Source: Nakamurella aerolata
Lineage (GTDB): Bacteria; Actinomycetota; Actinomycetes; Mycobacteriales; Nakamurellaceae
Length of the DNA: 64,000 nucleotides
Direction: 5' to 3'
Assembly: GCF_013002705.1 (NCBI RefSeq)
Contig: NZ_JABEND010000005.1
Location: 248,001-312,000 of the forward strand
The notes beneath the pieces were generated by a model. It was not told the DNA's origin, searched no databases, and saw only the letters and a program-made list of their open reading frames with translations. A program made the translations under genes and the position numbers. Every line of letters starts with the position of its first letter. Position 1 is the stretch's first letter. Shown one piece after another: positions 52,023 to 61,089 of this stretch.

Positions 52023-52922
52023 TTGACAACCACAACGAATTCGCCGGGCGCCGGGGACACCACATCCGGCCCGCGGGCACCTCGGCTCGGCGTCGCCGAT
52101 TCCCGGTCGCGATCGATCGAGCTGCTGGGCAGCCTGACCATGCGGGAGATCCGCGGCCAGTACAAGCGGACAACGCTCGGCCGGCTGTGGTCGTTCATCA
52201 ATCCGCTGGCCACCATCGGCATCTTCACCGCGGTGTTCTCCACCATCATGAAGATCACTCCGCCGGTCGGCACCAACTCGGGGATTCACGCCTTCGCCCT
52301 GTTTCTCGGTGCTGCGCTGTTGCCCTGGAACTTCATCAACAACGCGGTGATGGGCGGCATGAACGCCCTGGTCGGCAACGCCGGACTGCTGCAGAAGGTG
52401 TATTTCCCGCGGTGGATTCCGGTGATCGCGACGGTGTTGTCGCTGGCCGTCACACTCTGCTTCGAGTTGCTGGTGCTGGTACTGATCGTTGCCATTGTCG
52501 GCGGGCCTTCGGTACTGCTGTACCTGCCGGGGTTGATTCCGTTGATCCTGCTGACAACGGTGTTCGTGTCCGGCATCGCGTTGACGTTGTCGGTGCTGCT
52601 TGTCTATTTCCGTGACACGCAGCACTTCATGGCGCTGCTGATGCAGGTGTGGTTCTACCTGACGCCGATCGTCTATCCGATCAGCCTGGTCGCCGAGCAG
52701 GAGCAGCGGCTGGCCGACGGCGGCCATTCGGTGCCGCTGGAGACGCTGTGGAAGCTGAACCCGGCGTTCCGGATCACCGACGCCTTCCGCGAGGTGCTGT
52801 ACGACTTCAGCTGGCCGTCGTGGGGCAATCTGCTCGGTATCGCGTTGTGGGCCGCGGCCAGCCTGCTGATGGGAGTGTTGGTGTTCCGGACGTTCTCCGG
52901 ACGGGTGGTGGAGGAACTGTGA
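52023..52922 (+). CDS. wzm: ABC-2 type polysaccharide export permease (Wzm-like)
   Basis: A 299-residue membrane protein with six TM helices and the ABC-2/Wzm landmarks: cytoplasmic LTMREIRGQYKRTTLGRLWS amphipathic segment near residues 38-57, VYFPRWIPVIATV, LVYFRDTQHFMALLMQVWFYLTPIVYP in the second half. It would form the channel for a lipid-linked glycan with Wzt. As read it starts at TTG 52023, with AAGGG ~11 nt upstream. Its end overlaps wzt by GTGA. First gene of the plus operon running to 59667. Confidence 0.93.
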   Translation: MTTTTNSPGAGDTTSGPRAPRLGVADSRSRSIELLGSLTMREIRGQYKRTTLGRLWSFINPLATIGIFTAVFSTIMKITPPVGTNSGIHAFALFLGAALLPWNFINNAVMGGMNALVGNAGLLQKVYFPRWIPVIATVLSLAVTLCFELLVLVLIVAIVGGPSVLLYLPGLIPLILLTTVFVSGIALTLSVLLVYFRDTQHFMALLMQVWFYLTPIVYPISLVAEQEQRLADGGHSVPLETLWKLNPAFRITDAFREVLYDFSWPSWGNLLGIALWAAASLLMGVLVFRTFSGRVVEEL

Positions 52923-54241
52923 GCGTGCTGGACCTGATGGGCAGCCGGCGCCCCGCCTCCGGCCACACCGCGGTCGAGGTGGAGAACGTCTCCAAGTCGT
53001 TCCGGGTCTATGCCGAGCGCAACCAGTCTCTCAAGGCTGCGGTGTTGCGCCGCAAGCGCGGCAGCTTCGAGGAGTTCTGGGCGCTGCGCGATGTTTCCCT
53101 GCAAATCCCTGAGGGCCGGACGTTCGGTTTGATGGGCCACAACGGCTCGGGCAAGTCGACACTGTTGAAATGCATCGCGCGGATTCTCGAGCCGAACAGC
53201 GGCAGTATCCGCACCCGCGGCAGTGTCGCGGCCATGCTGGAGCTGGGTTCGGGCTTCCACCCCGACCTCACCGGGCGCGAGAACATCTACCTGAACGGCT
53301 CGATCCTCGGCATGAGCCGCAAGGAGATCGACAGAAAGCTGGACGAGATCATTGATTTCGCCGGCGTCGGCGAGTTCATCGACCAGCCGGTGAAGAACTA
53401 TTCATCCGGAATGTATGTGCGTTTGGGTTTCTCGGTGTCGATCCACGTCGATCCGGACATCCTGCTGGTCGACGAGATCCTGGCGGTCGGCGACATGCAG
53501 TTCCAGGAGCGCTGCCGGGAGAAGTTCGCGCAGTTCAAGGACGACGGCAAGACCGTCGTTGTGGTCAGTCACGGCGTCGAAGAGATGCGGACCTTCTGCG
53601 ACGAGGCGGCCTGGCTCGATCACGGCAAGCTGGTCGAGGTGGGCCCGGCCGCGGCCATCGTCGACCGGTACATCGAGGCCGGCCACAACGCCAGGGCGGT
53701 GGAGACCGGCGGGACCAGGCACGGATCCGGCGAGATCCTGGTGGAACGCGTCGAGTTGCTGGACGCGGCGGGCACCGACGAGCGCACCTTCCGCACCGGC
53801 GACGAGCTCACCATCCGGCTGCACTACCGCGCGGAGAAGCCGGTGGACCGCCCGGTGTTCGCGGTGTCGGTGAACTCGATCGAGGGCGTGCACGTGTGGT
53901 CGCACCACACCTGGGACGCCGAGTACATCCCGGCCCAACTGCGCGGTTCCGGCTCGGTCGACGTGCGCATCCCGGCGCTGCGGCTGCAGCCGGGCACCTT
54001 CGATCTCAACACCTCCGTCGTCGACGACGAGCTGTCGCACTCGTTCGACCAGTGGGTCAAGGCGGTCCGCTTCGCGGTGGTGCCGGGCAGCCCACGGGAA
54101 TCCGGCGGGCTGGTGGTGATGGGCAGCACCTGGGGCAACCTGCAGCCGCCGTCGCCGCTGGCGATCTCCGGCGCCTCAGCGCAAGCCGCCGAGGCCCGCG
54201 AGGACGCCGACCTCGCCTCCCGAGCCTCCGGAACCCCGTAG
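52919..54241 (+). CDS. wzt: ABC polysaccharide exporter ATPase with C-terminal glycan-binding type domain (Wzt-like)
   Basis: A 440-residue protein. Residues ~20-250: ABC ATPase with Walker A GHNGSGKST (73-81), signature YSSGM (161-165), Walker B ILLVDE (181-186) and H-loop VVSHG. Residues ~265-405: a beta-rich extension (ERVELLDAAGTD; GDELTIRLHYRAEKPV; FAVSVNSIEGVHVW; LRLQPGTFDLNTSVVDDELSHSFD) typical of Wzt C-terminal domains that bind capped chain ends. Such extended Wzt proteins export chains whose ends are chemically modified, consistent with the methyltransferase encoded in the divergent operon. Start GTG 52919 overlaps the wzm stop. Confidence 0.93.
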   Translation: MSVLDLMGSRRPASGHTAVEVENVSKSFRVYAERNQSLKAAVLRRKRGSFEEFWALRDVSLQIPEGRTFGLMGHNGSGKSTLLKCIARILEPNSGSIRTRGSVAAMLELGSGFHPDLTGRENIYLNGSILGMSRKEIDRKLDEIIDFAGVGEFIDQPVKNYSSGMYVRLGFSVSIHVDPDILLVDEILAVGDMQFQERCREKFAQFKDDGKTVVVVSHGVEEMRTFCDEAAWLDHGKLVEVGPAAAIVDRYIEAGHNARAVETGGTRHGSGEILVERVELLDAAGTDERTFRTGDELTIRLHYRAEKPVDRPVFAVSVNSIEGVHVWSHHTWDAEYIPAQLRGSGSVDVRIPALRLQPGTFDLNTSVVDDELSHSFDQWVKAVRFAVVPGSPRESGGLVVMGSTWGNLQPPSPLAISGASAQAAEAREDADLASRASGTP

Positions 54242-54250
54242 GCCACCGGG

Positions 54251-55663
54251 ATGCAGGCCACCACCACGAAGCCCCAGCGCATCTTGGTCGTCACCGACGA
54301 CGCGGTCGGCAGCACCATGGCCGGCCCGGCGATCAGGGCGTGGAACATCGCCAAGGTGCTGGCCGACGCCGGGCACGACGTGCGGCTGGCGTCCACGCTG
54401 CGGGCCGAGGGGTCGTCCCCCGATTTCGCGATCTGCGACGGCTCGCCGGAGTTCTTGCCCGGCCTTGCCCGCGGCATGGACGTGATCGTGACGCAGGGCT
54501 TCACCCTGAAGTACCGGCCGTGGCTGGCCGACATGGGCGCCAAGATGGTGGTCGATCTGTACGACCCGATCCATCTGGAAACCCTTGAGGGCGAGGGCGA
54601 CGACGGCGTCGACATCCACCAGAGCCGGGTGGACAACTGCCTCGACGCGCTGCAGGTGCAGATGCTGGCCGGCGACTTCTTCCTGTGCGCCTCACCGGCG
54701 CAGCGGCAGCTGTGGCTCGGCCACCTGTCGGCGCTCGGCCGGATCAACGTGCGCACCTACGCGCAGGACTCGTCGCTGGAGAAGCTGATCGCGATCGCCC
54801 CTTTCGGGATCTCCGAGACGCCGCCGCAGCCGCTGTTGCCGGACGGCCGGCACGCCATCAAGGGCACCGTTGCCGGCATCGAGCCGGACGACACGCTGCT
54901 GCTGTGGGCCGGCGGGGTCTACAACTGGTTCGACCCGGTGACGCTGGTGCGCGCGGTCGCCGCGCTGGCTCCCGAGCATCCGCGGCTGAAGCTGATGTTC
55001 ATGGGCACCAAACATCCGTCTCTCGACGACCTTTCGACCACGGTGCTGCGGCAGGCGGTCGCCACCGCCGAGCAGCTCGGTCTGTTGGCCAGCCGGGTGT
55101 TCTTCCGTGAGGGTTGGGTGCCGTACGAGCAGCGCGGTGCGTACCTGTCGGACGCCGACATCGGTGTCTCCACGCACTTTCTGCACGCCGAGACAGCGTT
55201 CTCGTTCCGCACCAGGATGCTCGACTACCTGTGGGCGGGGCTGCCGATGGTCGGTACCGAGGGTGACGAGTTCGCCAGGCTGATCGCGGCGGATGGGCTC
55301 GGCGCGGTGGTGCCGGCCACCGACGTGCCGGCGTTGACCGCGGCGCTGCGGCGACTGCTCGACGATCCGGCCGCGCTGGCCGCCGCGGCCGAGCAGGTGC
55401 GCCGGTTGGCGCCGGACTACTACTGGCGCAAGGCATTGGCGCCGCTGGTGGAGTACTGCGCCGATCCGTACTTCGCCGCCGACCGCGGGCACCCCAGCGG
55501 CGTGATGGGCACCGCCCAGCGGCTGGGCGCCGGTATCGACAAGCGCACCGCACATCTGCAGGAGTACCTGCGGGTGAACGGTGCGGGGATGCTGCTGCGG
55601 CGGGCGCCAAGGCTGGCGGCGCGCCGGGTGGCGGCCATCGGTCGCCGGCTGGGCGGGAGCTGA
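54251..55663 (+). CDS. GT4-like glycosyltransferase
   Basis: A 470-residue GT-B protein. N-domain: RILVVTDDAVGSTMAGPAIRA (glycine-rich acceptor loop), QGFTLKYRPWL, MVVDLYDPIHLE; C-domain: LLWAGGVYNWFDPVTLVRAVA, LKLMFMGTKHP, FFREGWVPYEQRGAYLSDADIGVSTHF, FRTRMLDYLWAGLPMVGTEGDEF. This type recurs in actinobacterial and cyanobacterial polysaccharide loci beside wzt. No TM segment; cytoplasmic. Placed between wzt and the 957-residue double GT, so probably acts on the exported glycan. Donor unknown. Confidence 0.87.
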   Translation: MQATTTKPQRILVVTDDAVGSTMAGPAIRAWNIAKVLADAGHDVRLASTLRAEGSSPDFAICDGSPEFLPGLARGMDVIVTQGFTLKYRPWLADMGAKMVVDLYDPIHLETLEGEGDDGVDIHQSRVDNCLDALQVQMLAGDFFLCASPAQRQLWLGHLSALGRINVRTYAQDSSLEKLIAIAPFGISETPPQPLLPDGRHAIKGTVAGIEPDDTLLLWAGGVYNWFDPVTLVRAVAALAPEHPRLKLMFMGTKHPSLDDLSTTVLRQAVATAEQLGLLASRVFFREGWVPYEQRGAYLSDADIGVSTHFLHAETAFSFRTRMLDYLWAGLPMVGTEGDEFARLIAADGLGAVVPATDVPALTAALRRLLDDPAALAAAAEQVRRLAPDYYWRKALAPLVEYCADPYFAADRGHPSGVMGTAQRLGAGIDKRTAHLQEYLRVNGAGMLLRRAPRLAARRVAAIGRRLGGS

Positions 55664-55666
55664 CCG

Positions 55667-58540
55667 GTGCGGATCGCGGTTGTCGCCTCGCACTATCCGC
55701 CGAACTTCACCTCGGGCGGAACGCTGATACCGCAACGCATTGCGGCTGAGCTCGCGGCCCGTGGCGACGAGGTTTTCGTCTTCGCCGGCGCACTGGACGT
55801 TGACCGCCCTGACCTGACGCAGTGGGTGGACGCCGCCGCGGACAACGACGGCGTCGAGGTGACCTGGACCGTCATCAACTCGATGATCGACTGGGACAGC
55901 GAGGACAACTACCGCAACCCGCGGGTGGACGCCGCGTTCGCGGATTTCCTGGCGAGGGTGCGCCCGGATGTGGTGCACCTGCACGGGTTGCAGGGTTTCG
56001 GCGCCGGACCGGTGTCGCTGGCCAAGGCCGCCGGCGCCGCGGTGGTGGTCACCATGCACGACATGTGGTGGTTCTGCGCCAGGCAGTTCCTGGTGCAGAA
56101 GGACATGAAGCCGTGCTGCCCCGTGGTGAACTGCGGGGTGTGCCCGTGCGAGCGGGACAACCAGTGGCTGAACCACCGCAATCGCCGGTTGGCCGCGCAG
56201 CTGGGCAACGCCGACCTGGTGCTGGCGCCGTCGTCGACGATGCTGGAGTTGTTGCGCGCCAACGGTGTTGACGACCGCGTGCTCAAACTTGATGAAAACG
56301 CAGCGAACCCAGCGGATACCGCAAACGCTGCGAATGCGGTGAACGCTGCGGGCCCGGCGACCGGTGCTCACCGGGTGCACCCGGCACTCCCCGCGGCACC
56401 GAGCGGCGTTGAACCCGGCGCGGTGACGTCGGGTGATCCGGCCGCATTGGTCGCGCCCACCCTCGCCGCACGCAGCGGCGACCCGGAACGGCGCCGGGTG
56501 CGGTTCGTGTACGCCGGCGGATGGCACCCCCTCAAGGGTTCGGCCGTGACGCTGACGGCTGCCAGGTTGCTCGCCGGGGTGCCCGGCTGGGAGCTGGATC
56601 TGTACGGCTGGCAGCCCACCCCGGACGACGGGCCGTTGCCGGCCCAGGTGCAGAGCAAACCCGCCTACCCTGCCGGTCAGGTGCGGCAGGTGCTGAGCCA
56701 GTACGACGTGCTGCTGATGCCGAGCGTCGCCACCGAGTCGTACTCGCTGATCACCAGGGAGGCCCTCGATGCCGGTATCCCGGTGATCTCCGGCGACAAC
56801 CCGGGCCCCACCGAGGTGGTGCACGACGGCAGCAACGGTCTGGTGGTGCCGCGCGGTGACGCGGCCGCGCTGGCCGCGGCGATGCGCACCCTGATCTCCG
56901 ACCGGGAGTTGCTCACTCGGCTCACCCCGGCGCCCGGCCAGGTGGAACTGCGCAGCCTCACCGAGCAGGTGGACGAGTTGCAGCGGCAGTACCGCCGGCT
57001 CACCGGCCGCCCGGCGGACCGGGCCGCTGAAACCAACATCGAAAACACCGCTGGGGGCCCGGAGAACCCCGCCGCCGCAACGGTTTCGCCAGCGCACGGC
57101 GCAGCGCAGCTGCCGTCGGCCGGCGATCCCATCGACCTCACGCTGGCCGGGCCGAGCACGGTCGGCGAGGTGCTGCTGGTGACCGGGATCGACCGGGCAC
57201 CGTTGCGCTACCGGGGCCGGTTGCCGCAGGAAGCACTGGCCGATCTCGGCGTGCGAATGCACGTGCGGCACTACCGCGACGCCAGCGTCCCGGAGCTGGC
57301 ACGCCGGGTCGATGCCGTTGTGCTGTACCGGGTTCCGGCCACCGACCAGCTGCTGGACGTGGTCAGCACGGTGCGCGCCCGGCCGGAACCGGTTCCGGTG
57401 CTGTTCGACGTCGACGACCTGGTCTTCGACCCGTCCGAGGCGGTCAGGGCCGAGCTGGCTGACCGGCTGGCGCATCTGCCGCAGGCCGACCGCGACCTGT
57501 ACTGGCGGGGCGTGCAGCGCTACCGCACCACGCTGGAACTCGCCGACGGCTACATCGGCTCAACGCCGGCGCTGTGCCGCGCGGTGGACGAGCTCACCGG
57601 CATGCCCAGCTATCTGTTCCCGAACGGCGTCGGCAAGCAGCTGGCCAGGGCCAGCGACCGGGCACTGCGGGCCGGGCGGGTCGACGGCCCGCCCACCATC
57701 GGCTATCTGTCCGGCACCAGCACCCACAACGAGGACTGGGCCTTCATCGAGCCGGCGGTCCTTGCGGTGCTGCGCCGAAACCCGAAAGCGCGCTTGGTGA
57801 TCGGCGGGTTGCTGGAGCCGTCACCGGCGTTGGCCGAGGTGGCGGACCGGATCGTTCGGCTGCCGCTGCTGGACTGGCGCGCGCTGCCCGCCGTGCTGCG
57901 TGACCTGACGGTGAACCTGGCTCCGCTGGCCCCGGCCGACACCGCAGGGTCGGACCGGTTCAACCAGGCCAAGAGCGCCATCAAGTACCTGGAGGCGGCG
58001 CTGGTGCAGACGCCGACGGTGGCCAGCCCCACCGAACCGTTCCGAGCCGACATCGACAGCGGCCGCAACGGTCTGCTCGCGCAGAGCCCGGCCGAGTGGG
58101 AAGCGGCCATCGAGCAACTGGTCGCCGATCCGGCAGCGGCGCTACGGATGGGGGTGGCCGCGCAGCATCAGGTCTTGCTGACCTATCCCCCGGCCGTGCA
58201 GGGCCGCCGGTACCTGCAGATCCTGCAACAGGCCCGCAAAACCGTTGCGCTGCACGGGCATCGCCAGATCCTCACGGACTGGCAACCGGTGACAGACTCC
58301 GAGGTGTACGCCGCGGTGGCGGCGGAGCCCTACGACGACGATCCGGAACCGGTCGGCGGGGTGGCGCTGGGCCGCCGGCTCCGGGACTACCGCGTCAACG
58401 CGGTGTCCCACCTGCGCAGCGAGGGTCTCGGTCCGACGCTGCGGAAGGCCGCCAGCGTCGGCCGGCGGATCACCGTCAACACGGCACGGCGAGCGCCCGA
58501 TGCCGTGCTGCGCCGGGTGCGGCGAGGCAACGGCGGATGA
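55667..58540 (+). CDS. Large glycosyltransferase with two GT-B units
   Basis: A 957-residue fusion starting at GTG 55667 (GGGAG ahead). Unit 1 (~1-460): VASHYPPNFTSGGTLIPQRIA, MHDMWWFCARQFL, a cysteine-rich CCPVVNCGVCPCE, VRFVYAGGWHPLKG, YDVLLMPSVATESYSLITREALDAG. A low-complexity Ala/Asn/Pro stretch (~205-265) splits it between N- and C-lobes. Unit 2 (~500-890): FDVDDLVFDPSE, IGYLSGTSTHNEDWAFIEPAV, APLAPADTAGSDRFNQAKSAIKYLEAAL, as in GTs of rhamnan and teichoic-type loci. Two active sites in one chain suggest alternate addition of sugars. ATGA overlap with the next GT. Confidence 0.88.
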   Translation: MRIAVVASHYPPNFTSGGTLIPQRIAAELAARGDEVFVFAGALDVDRPDLTQWVDAAADNDGVEVTWTVINSMIDWDSEDNYRNPRVDAAFADFLARVRPDVVHLHGLQGFGAGPVSLAKAAGAAVVVTMHDMWWFCARQFLVQKDMKPCCPVVNCGVCPCERDNQWLNHRNRRLAAQLGNADLVLAPSSTMLELLRANGVDDRVLKLDENAANPADTANAANAVNAAGPATGAHRVHPALPAAPSGVEPGAVTSGDPAALVAPTLAARSGDPERRRVRFVYAGGWHPLKGSAVTLTAARLLAGVPGWELDLYGWQPTPDDGPLPAQVQSKPAYPAGQVRQVLSQYDVLLMPSVATESYSLITREALDAGIPVISGDNPGPTEVVHDGSNGLVVPRGDAAALAAAMRTLISDRELLTRLTPAPGQVELRSLTEQVDELQRQYRRLTGRPADRAAETNIENTAGGPENPAAATVSPAHGAAQLPSAGDPIDLTLAGPSTVGEVLLVTGIDRAPLRYRGRLPQEALADLGVRMHVRHYRDASVPELARRVDAVVLYRVPATDQLLDVVSTVRARPEPVPVLFDVDDLVFDPSEAVRAELADRLAHLPQADRDLYWRGVQRYRTTLELADGYIGSTPALCRAVDELTGMPSYLFPNGVGKQLARASDRALRAGRVDGPPTIGYLSGTSTHNEDWAFIEPAVLAVLRRNPKARLVIGGLLEPSPALAEVADRIVRLPLLDWRALPAVLRDLTVNLAPLAPADTAGSDRFNQAKSAIKYLEAALVQTPTVASPTEPFRADIDSGRNGLLAQSPAEWEAAIEQLVADPAAALRMGVAAQHQVLLTYPPAVQGRRYLQILQQARKTVALHGHRQILTDWQPVTDSEVYAAVAAEPYDDDPEPVGGVALGRRLRDYRVNAVSHLRSEGLGPTLRKAASVGRRITVNTARRAPDAVLRRVRRGNGG

Positions 58541-59667
58541 GCTCACCGGTCGAGCCCGCCGAGCTGTCGGTGCGGCTGGACGCCACCCCACTGCTCGGGC
58601 AGCGCACCGGGATCGGCCGGTACACCGAGCAGCTGATCGCCGGCCTGGCGGCGCTGGCGCCGCGGGAACGGCTGCGGGTCGGCGCCACCGCGTTCACCCT
58701 GCGCGGTGCCGGCCAGCTTGCCGCCGCGCTCCCACCGGGGGTGTCGGCGCGTTCGCTGCCGGTACCGGCGCGGGGGCTGCGCACCGCATGGACGTACACC
58801 AACCTGCCGCCGGTGTCACTGTTGGCCGGCCGCTCGGAGGTGTTCCACGGCACCAACTTTGTGCTTCCGCCGACCGGCCGGTCCGCCGGTGTGGTGACCA
58901 TCCACGACCTGGCCTATCTGGTGCTGCCCGACACGGTGGACGCCACCAGCAGGGCGCTGCGCGAGCTGGTGCCGATCTCGCTGCGCCGGGCCGCGATGGT
59001 GGTGGTGCCGTCGCTGGCCACCGCCGCTGCCGTGCAGGACGCCTACCGGGTGCCGGACGACAAGCTGGCGGTCACCCCGCTGGGGGTGGACGGGCGCTGG
59101 CTCGCCGCGACCCCGGCGGCAGCCGGTGAGCTGCGCCGCTGGGGGCTGCCCGAGCGGTTCGTACTGTTCGTCGGTACCCGCGAGCCACGCAAGGATCTGC
59201 GCACCCTGCTGGCCGCGCACGCCGCCGCCGAACACGCCGATCCGGACACCCCGCCGCTGGTGTTGATCGGGCAGGACGGGTGGGGCGACGAGCTGCGGCC
59301 GGCGTCGTCGGTGCTGCTGGCCGGCTATCAGCCGCAGGCGCGGTTGCCCGGCATCGTCGCGGCGGCCCAGGCGCTGGTGATGCCCAGCCGTTACGAGGGT
59401 TTCGGCATTCCGGCGATCGAGGCGCTGGCCACCGGCACCAGGACCGTGGTGTCGGACCTTCCGGTGCTGGCCGAGGTGACCGGCGGGCATGCCGACGTCT
59501 TCGGCGTTGGTGACGCCGACGCCCTGGCCGAGCTGTTGATCACCACCAAAGACCAAGCGCCGCAACAGGTTCGAGACGCTCGACGCGAGTGGGCGGCGCG
59601 TTGGCGCTGGGAGATGACCGCCAGCAGCACGCTGGCCGCGTACCGACGGGCGGCCGGCCGGGACTAA
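58537..59667 (+). CDS. GT4 family glycosyltransferase
   Basis: A 376-residue GT-B enzyme. N-domain: VRLDATPLLGQRTGIGRYTEQL, FHGTNFVLPP, VTIHDLAYLV; C-domain: FVLFVGTREPRKDLRTLLAAH, VMPSRYEGFGIPAIEALATG. ATG 58537 overlaps the stop of the double GT (ATGA). The TGIGRYTEQL type is shared with the mannosyl- or rhamnosyltransferase-like GTs at 39658 and 43989. Last gene of the wzm operon; its end overlaps rmlD by 4 bp tail-to-tail. Confidence 0.9.
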   Translation: MSSPVEPAELSVRLDATPLLGQRTGIGRYTEQLIAGLAALAPRERLRVGATAFTLRGAGQLAAALPPGVSARSLPVPARGLRTAWTYTNLPPVSLLAGRSEVFHGTNFVLPPTGRSAGVVTIHDLAYLVLPDTVDATSRALRELVPISLRRAAMVVVPSLATAAAVQDAYRVPDDKLAVTPLGVDGRWLAATPAAAGELRRWGLPERFVLFVGTREPRKDLRTLLAAHAAAEHADPDTPPLVLIGQDGWGDELRPASSVLLAGYQPQARLPGIVAAAQALVMPSRYEGFGIPAIEALATGTRTVVSDLPVLAEVTGGHADVFGVGDADALAELLITTKDQAPQQVRDARREWAARWRWEMTASSTLAAYRRAAGRD

Positions 59668-60587
59668 CCCTGGGGACGGTAGGCGGCACCGTCCTGAGCG
59701 AATGCCTCGGCCAGTGCCGGGCGCCAGTCGCGCAGCGGGGTGAGCCCGGCGGCGGCCCAGGCGTCCGGAGAGAGCACCGAGTAGGCCGGCCGCGCGGCCG
59801 GGGTCGGGTAGTCGGCCGTGCTGATCGGTTTGACCCGTTCCGGGTCGGCGCCGACCTCGGTGAAGATCGCCTGCGCGAAGCCGTGCCAGCTGGTCTGCCC
59901 GCCGCCGGTGGCATGCAGGATGCCGCCGGGCACCGTCCCGGCGGCGTCGGCCGTTGCGAGTTCCAGCAGGCCGGTGGCCAGGTCGACGGTCCAGGTCGGC
60001 GAGCCGATCTGGTCGGCCACCACGGTGATTTCGGGATGGCTGCCGGACAGCCGCACCATGGTTTTGACGAAGTTCTTGCCACCGGCGCCGTACACCCAGG
60101 CGGTGCGCACCACGTGGGCGTCGGGGTCGGCGGCCAGCACGGCCTGCTCGCCGGCCAGCTTGGAGGCGCCGTACACACCCTTCGGCCCGGTGGCGTCGGC
60201 GGGGGTGTACGGGGTGTCGGCGTCGCCGGGGAACACGTAGTCGGTGGAGACGTGGATCAGCCCGAGCCCGTTGGCGGCGGCGGCACCCGCCAGATTCTCC
60301 GGGCCGGTGCGGTTGACGGCGTAGGCCCGCTCCGAGTCGGTCTCGGCGGCATCGACGGCGGTGTAGGCGGCACAGTTGACGATCACGCCGCGGGCCCCGG
60401 CAGCGGCGGCAGCGGCCGCGAGCTCTGCGGCAGCCGCGTCCACCGCGGCAGCATCGGTGATGTCCAGCTCGGCCGACGTCCTGCCGGTGACGGGAACGTC
60501 GGCCGCCTCAGCCAGCCGCACCAGGTCGACGCCGAGTTGCCCGGCCGCTCCGGTGACCAGCAGCTGCAGCGCAGGTGATTCGCTCAT
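59664..60587 (-). CDS. rmlD: dTDP-4-dehydrorhamnose reductase
   Basis: A 307-residue NADPH-dependent short-chain reductase doing the last step of dTDP-L-rhamnose synthesis. Motifs: VTGAAGQLGVDLV (nucleotide loop), NCAAYTAVDAAE, STDYVFPGD, YGASKLAGE (Tyr-x3-Lys catalytic pair), RTAWVYG. An Ala-rich insertion lies after the first strand-helix units. ATG 60587; the longer frame is not needed. Same neighbour order as Rv3266c-Rv3267 (divergent LCP gene). Confidence 0.96.
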   Translation of the reverse strand: MSESPALQLLVTGAAGQLGVDLVRLAEAADVPVTGRTSAELDITDAAAVDAAAAELAAAAAAAGARGVIVNCAAYTAVDAAETDSERAYAVNRTGPENLAGAAAANGLGLIHVSTDYVFPGDADTPYTPADATGPKGVYGASKLAGEQAVLAADPDAHVVRTAWVYGAGGKNFVKTMVRLSGSHPEITVVADQIGSPTWTVDLATGLLELATADAAGTVPGGILHATGGGQTSWHGFAQAIFTEVGADPERVKPISTADYPTPAARPAYSVLSPDAWAAAGLTPLRDWRPALAEAFAQDGAAYRPQG

Positions 60588-61089
60588 GAGCGTCGATTCT
60601 GCTGCATGACCGCGAGCCGCTGACAGCCGCCCGCTCCGCCGACTGGTCACCGCCGCCCGCTCCGCCGACTGCACACAGCCGCCAACTCACCCGCGCCGCC
60701 GCCCGCCGGCCGCGCCGACACGGCGGGCGACGAACTGCCGTGCTGGTGCCGGACCCGCGGATATTCTGGCCCCGCGCCACCGGCCGGGCAGCGCGGCATC
60801 GACCTGTGGCATTGCCGACAGCAACCCCTGCGCCGACGCGGGCGTCTGACGGTGTGCCCGGTAGGTGTGCCGGGTCGGTGTGCATCGTCGGTGGGCCCGG
60901 CACTCACCCGGCGCACATGGCTGGGCGGTACAACCAACGCGGCACCACCAACCGCGGCACCACCAACCGCGGTACCAACAACGGCGGCACACCCGGCAAG
61001 CAACAGGCAACAAGCAACAGATTCGGTGGCGAGCAGCACGACCCGCCACCACTCGTCCCGGCCGAACGGCCGGAACTGGAAGGCGGCAG
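60588..61089. other. 502-bp divergent region between rmlD and the LCP gene
   Basis: No gene firmly supported. It contains a perfect 20-bp direct repeat (GCCGCCCGCTCCGCCGACTG at 60626 and 60652) close to rmlD, and the 15-bp tandem repeats at 60931-60990 close to the LCP gene. An open frame from ATG 60917 (MAGRYNQRGTTNRGTTNRG) has decent third-position GC but no ribosome site and then runs out of phase over the LCP start. Confidence 0.6.
60931..60990. repeat. 15-bp tandem repeats upstream of the LCP gene
   Basis: CAACCGCGGCACCAC recurs about four times with small changes. In the frame from ATG 60917 it encodes NRGTT repeats. It lies 100-160 bp before the LCP start. Confidence 0.8.

Noticed and set aside
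54692-57475. A 927-codon open frame on the minus strand across two glycosyltransferase genes
   Set aside because: It is an antisense shadow: Gln/Arg/His-rich composition, no domain and poor codon pattern, while the plus-strand genes show clear GT motifs.
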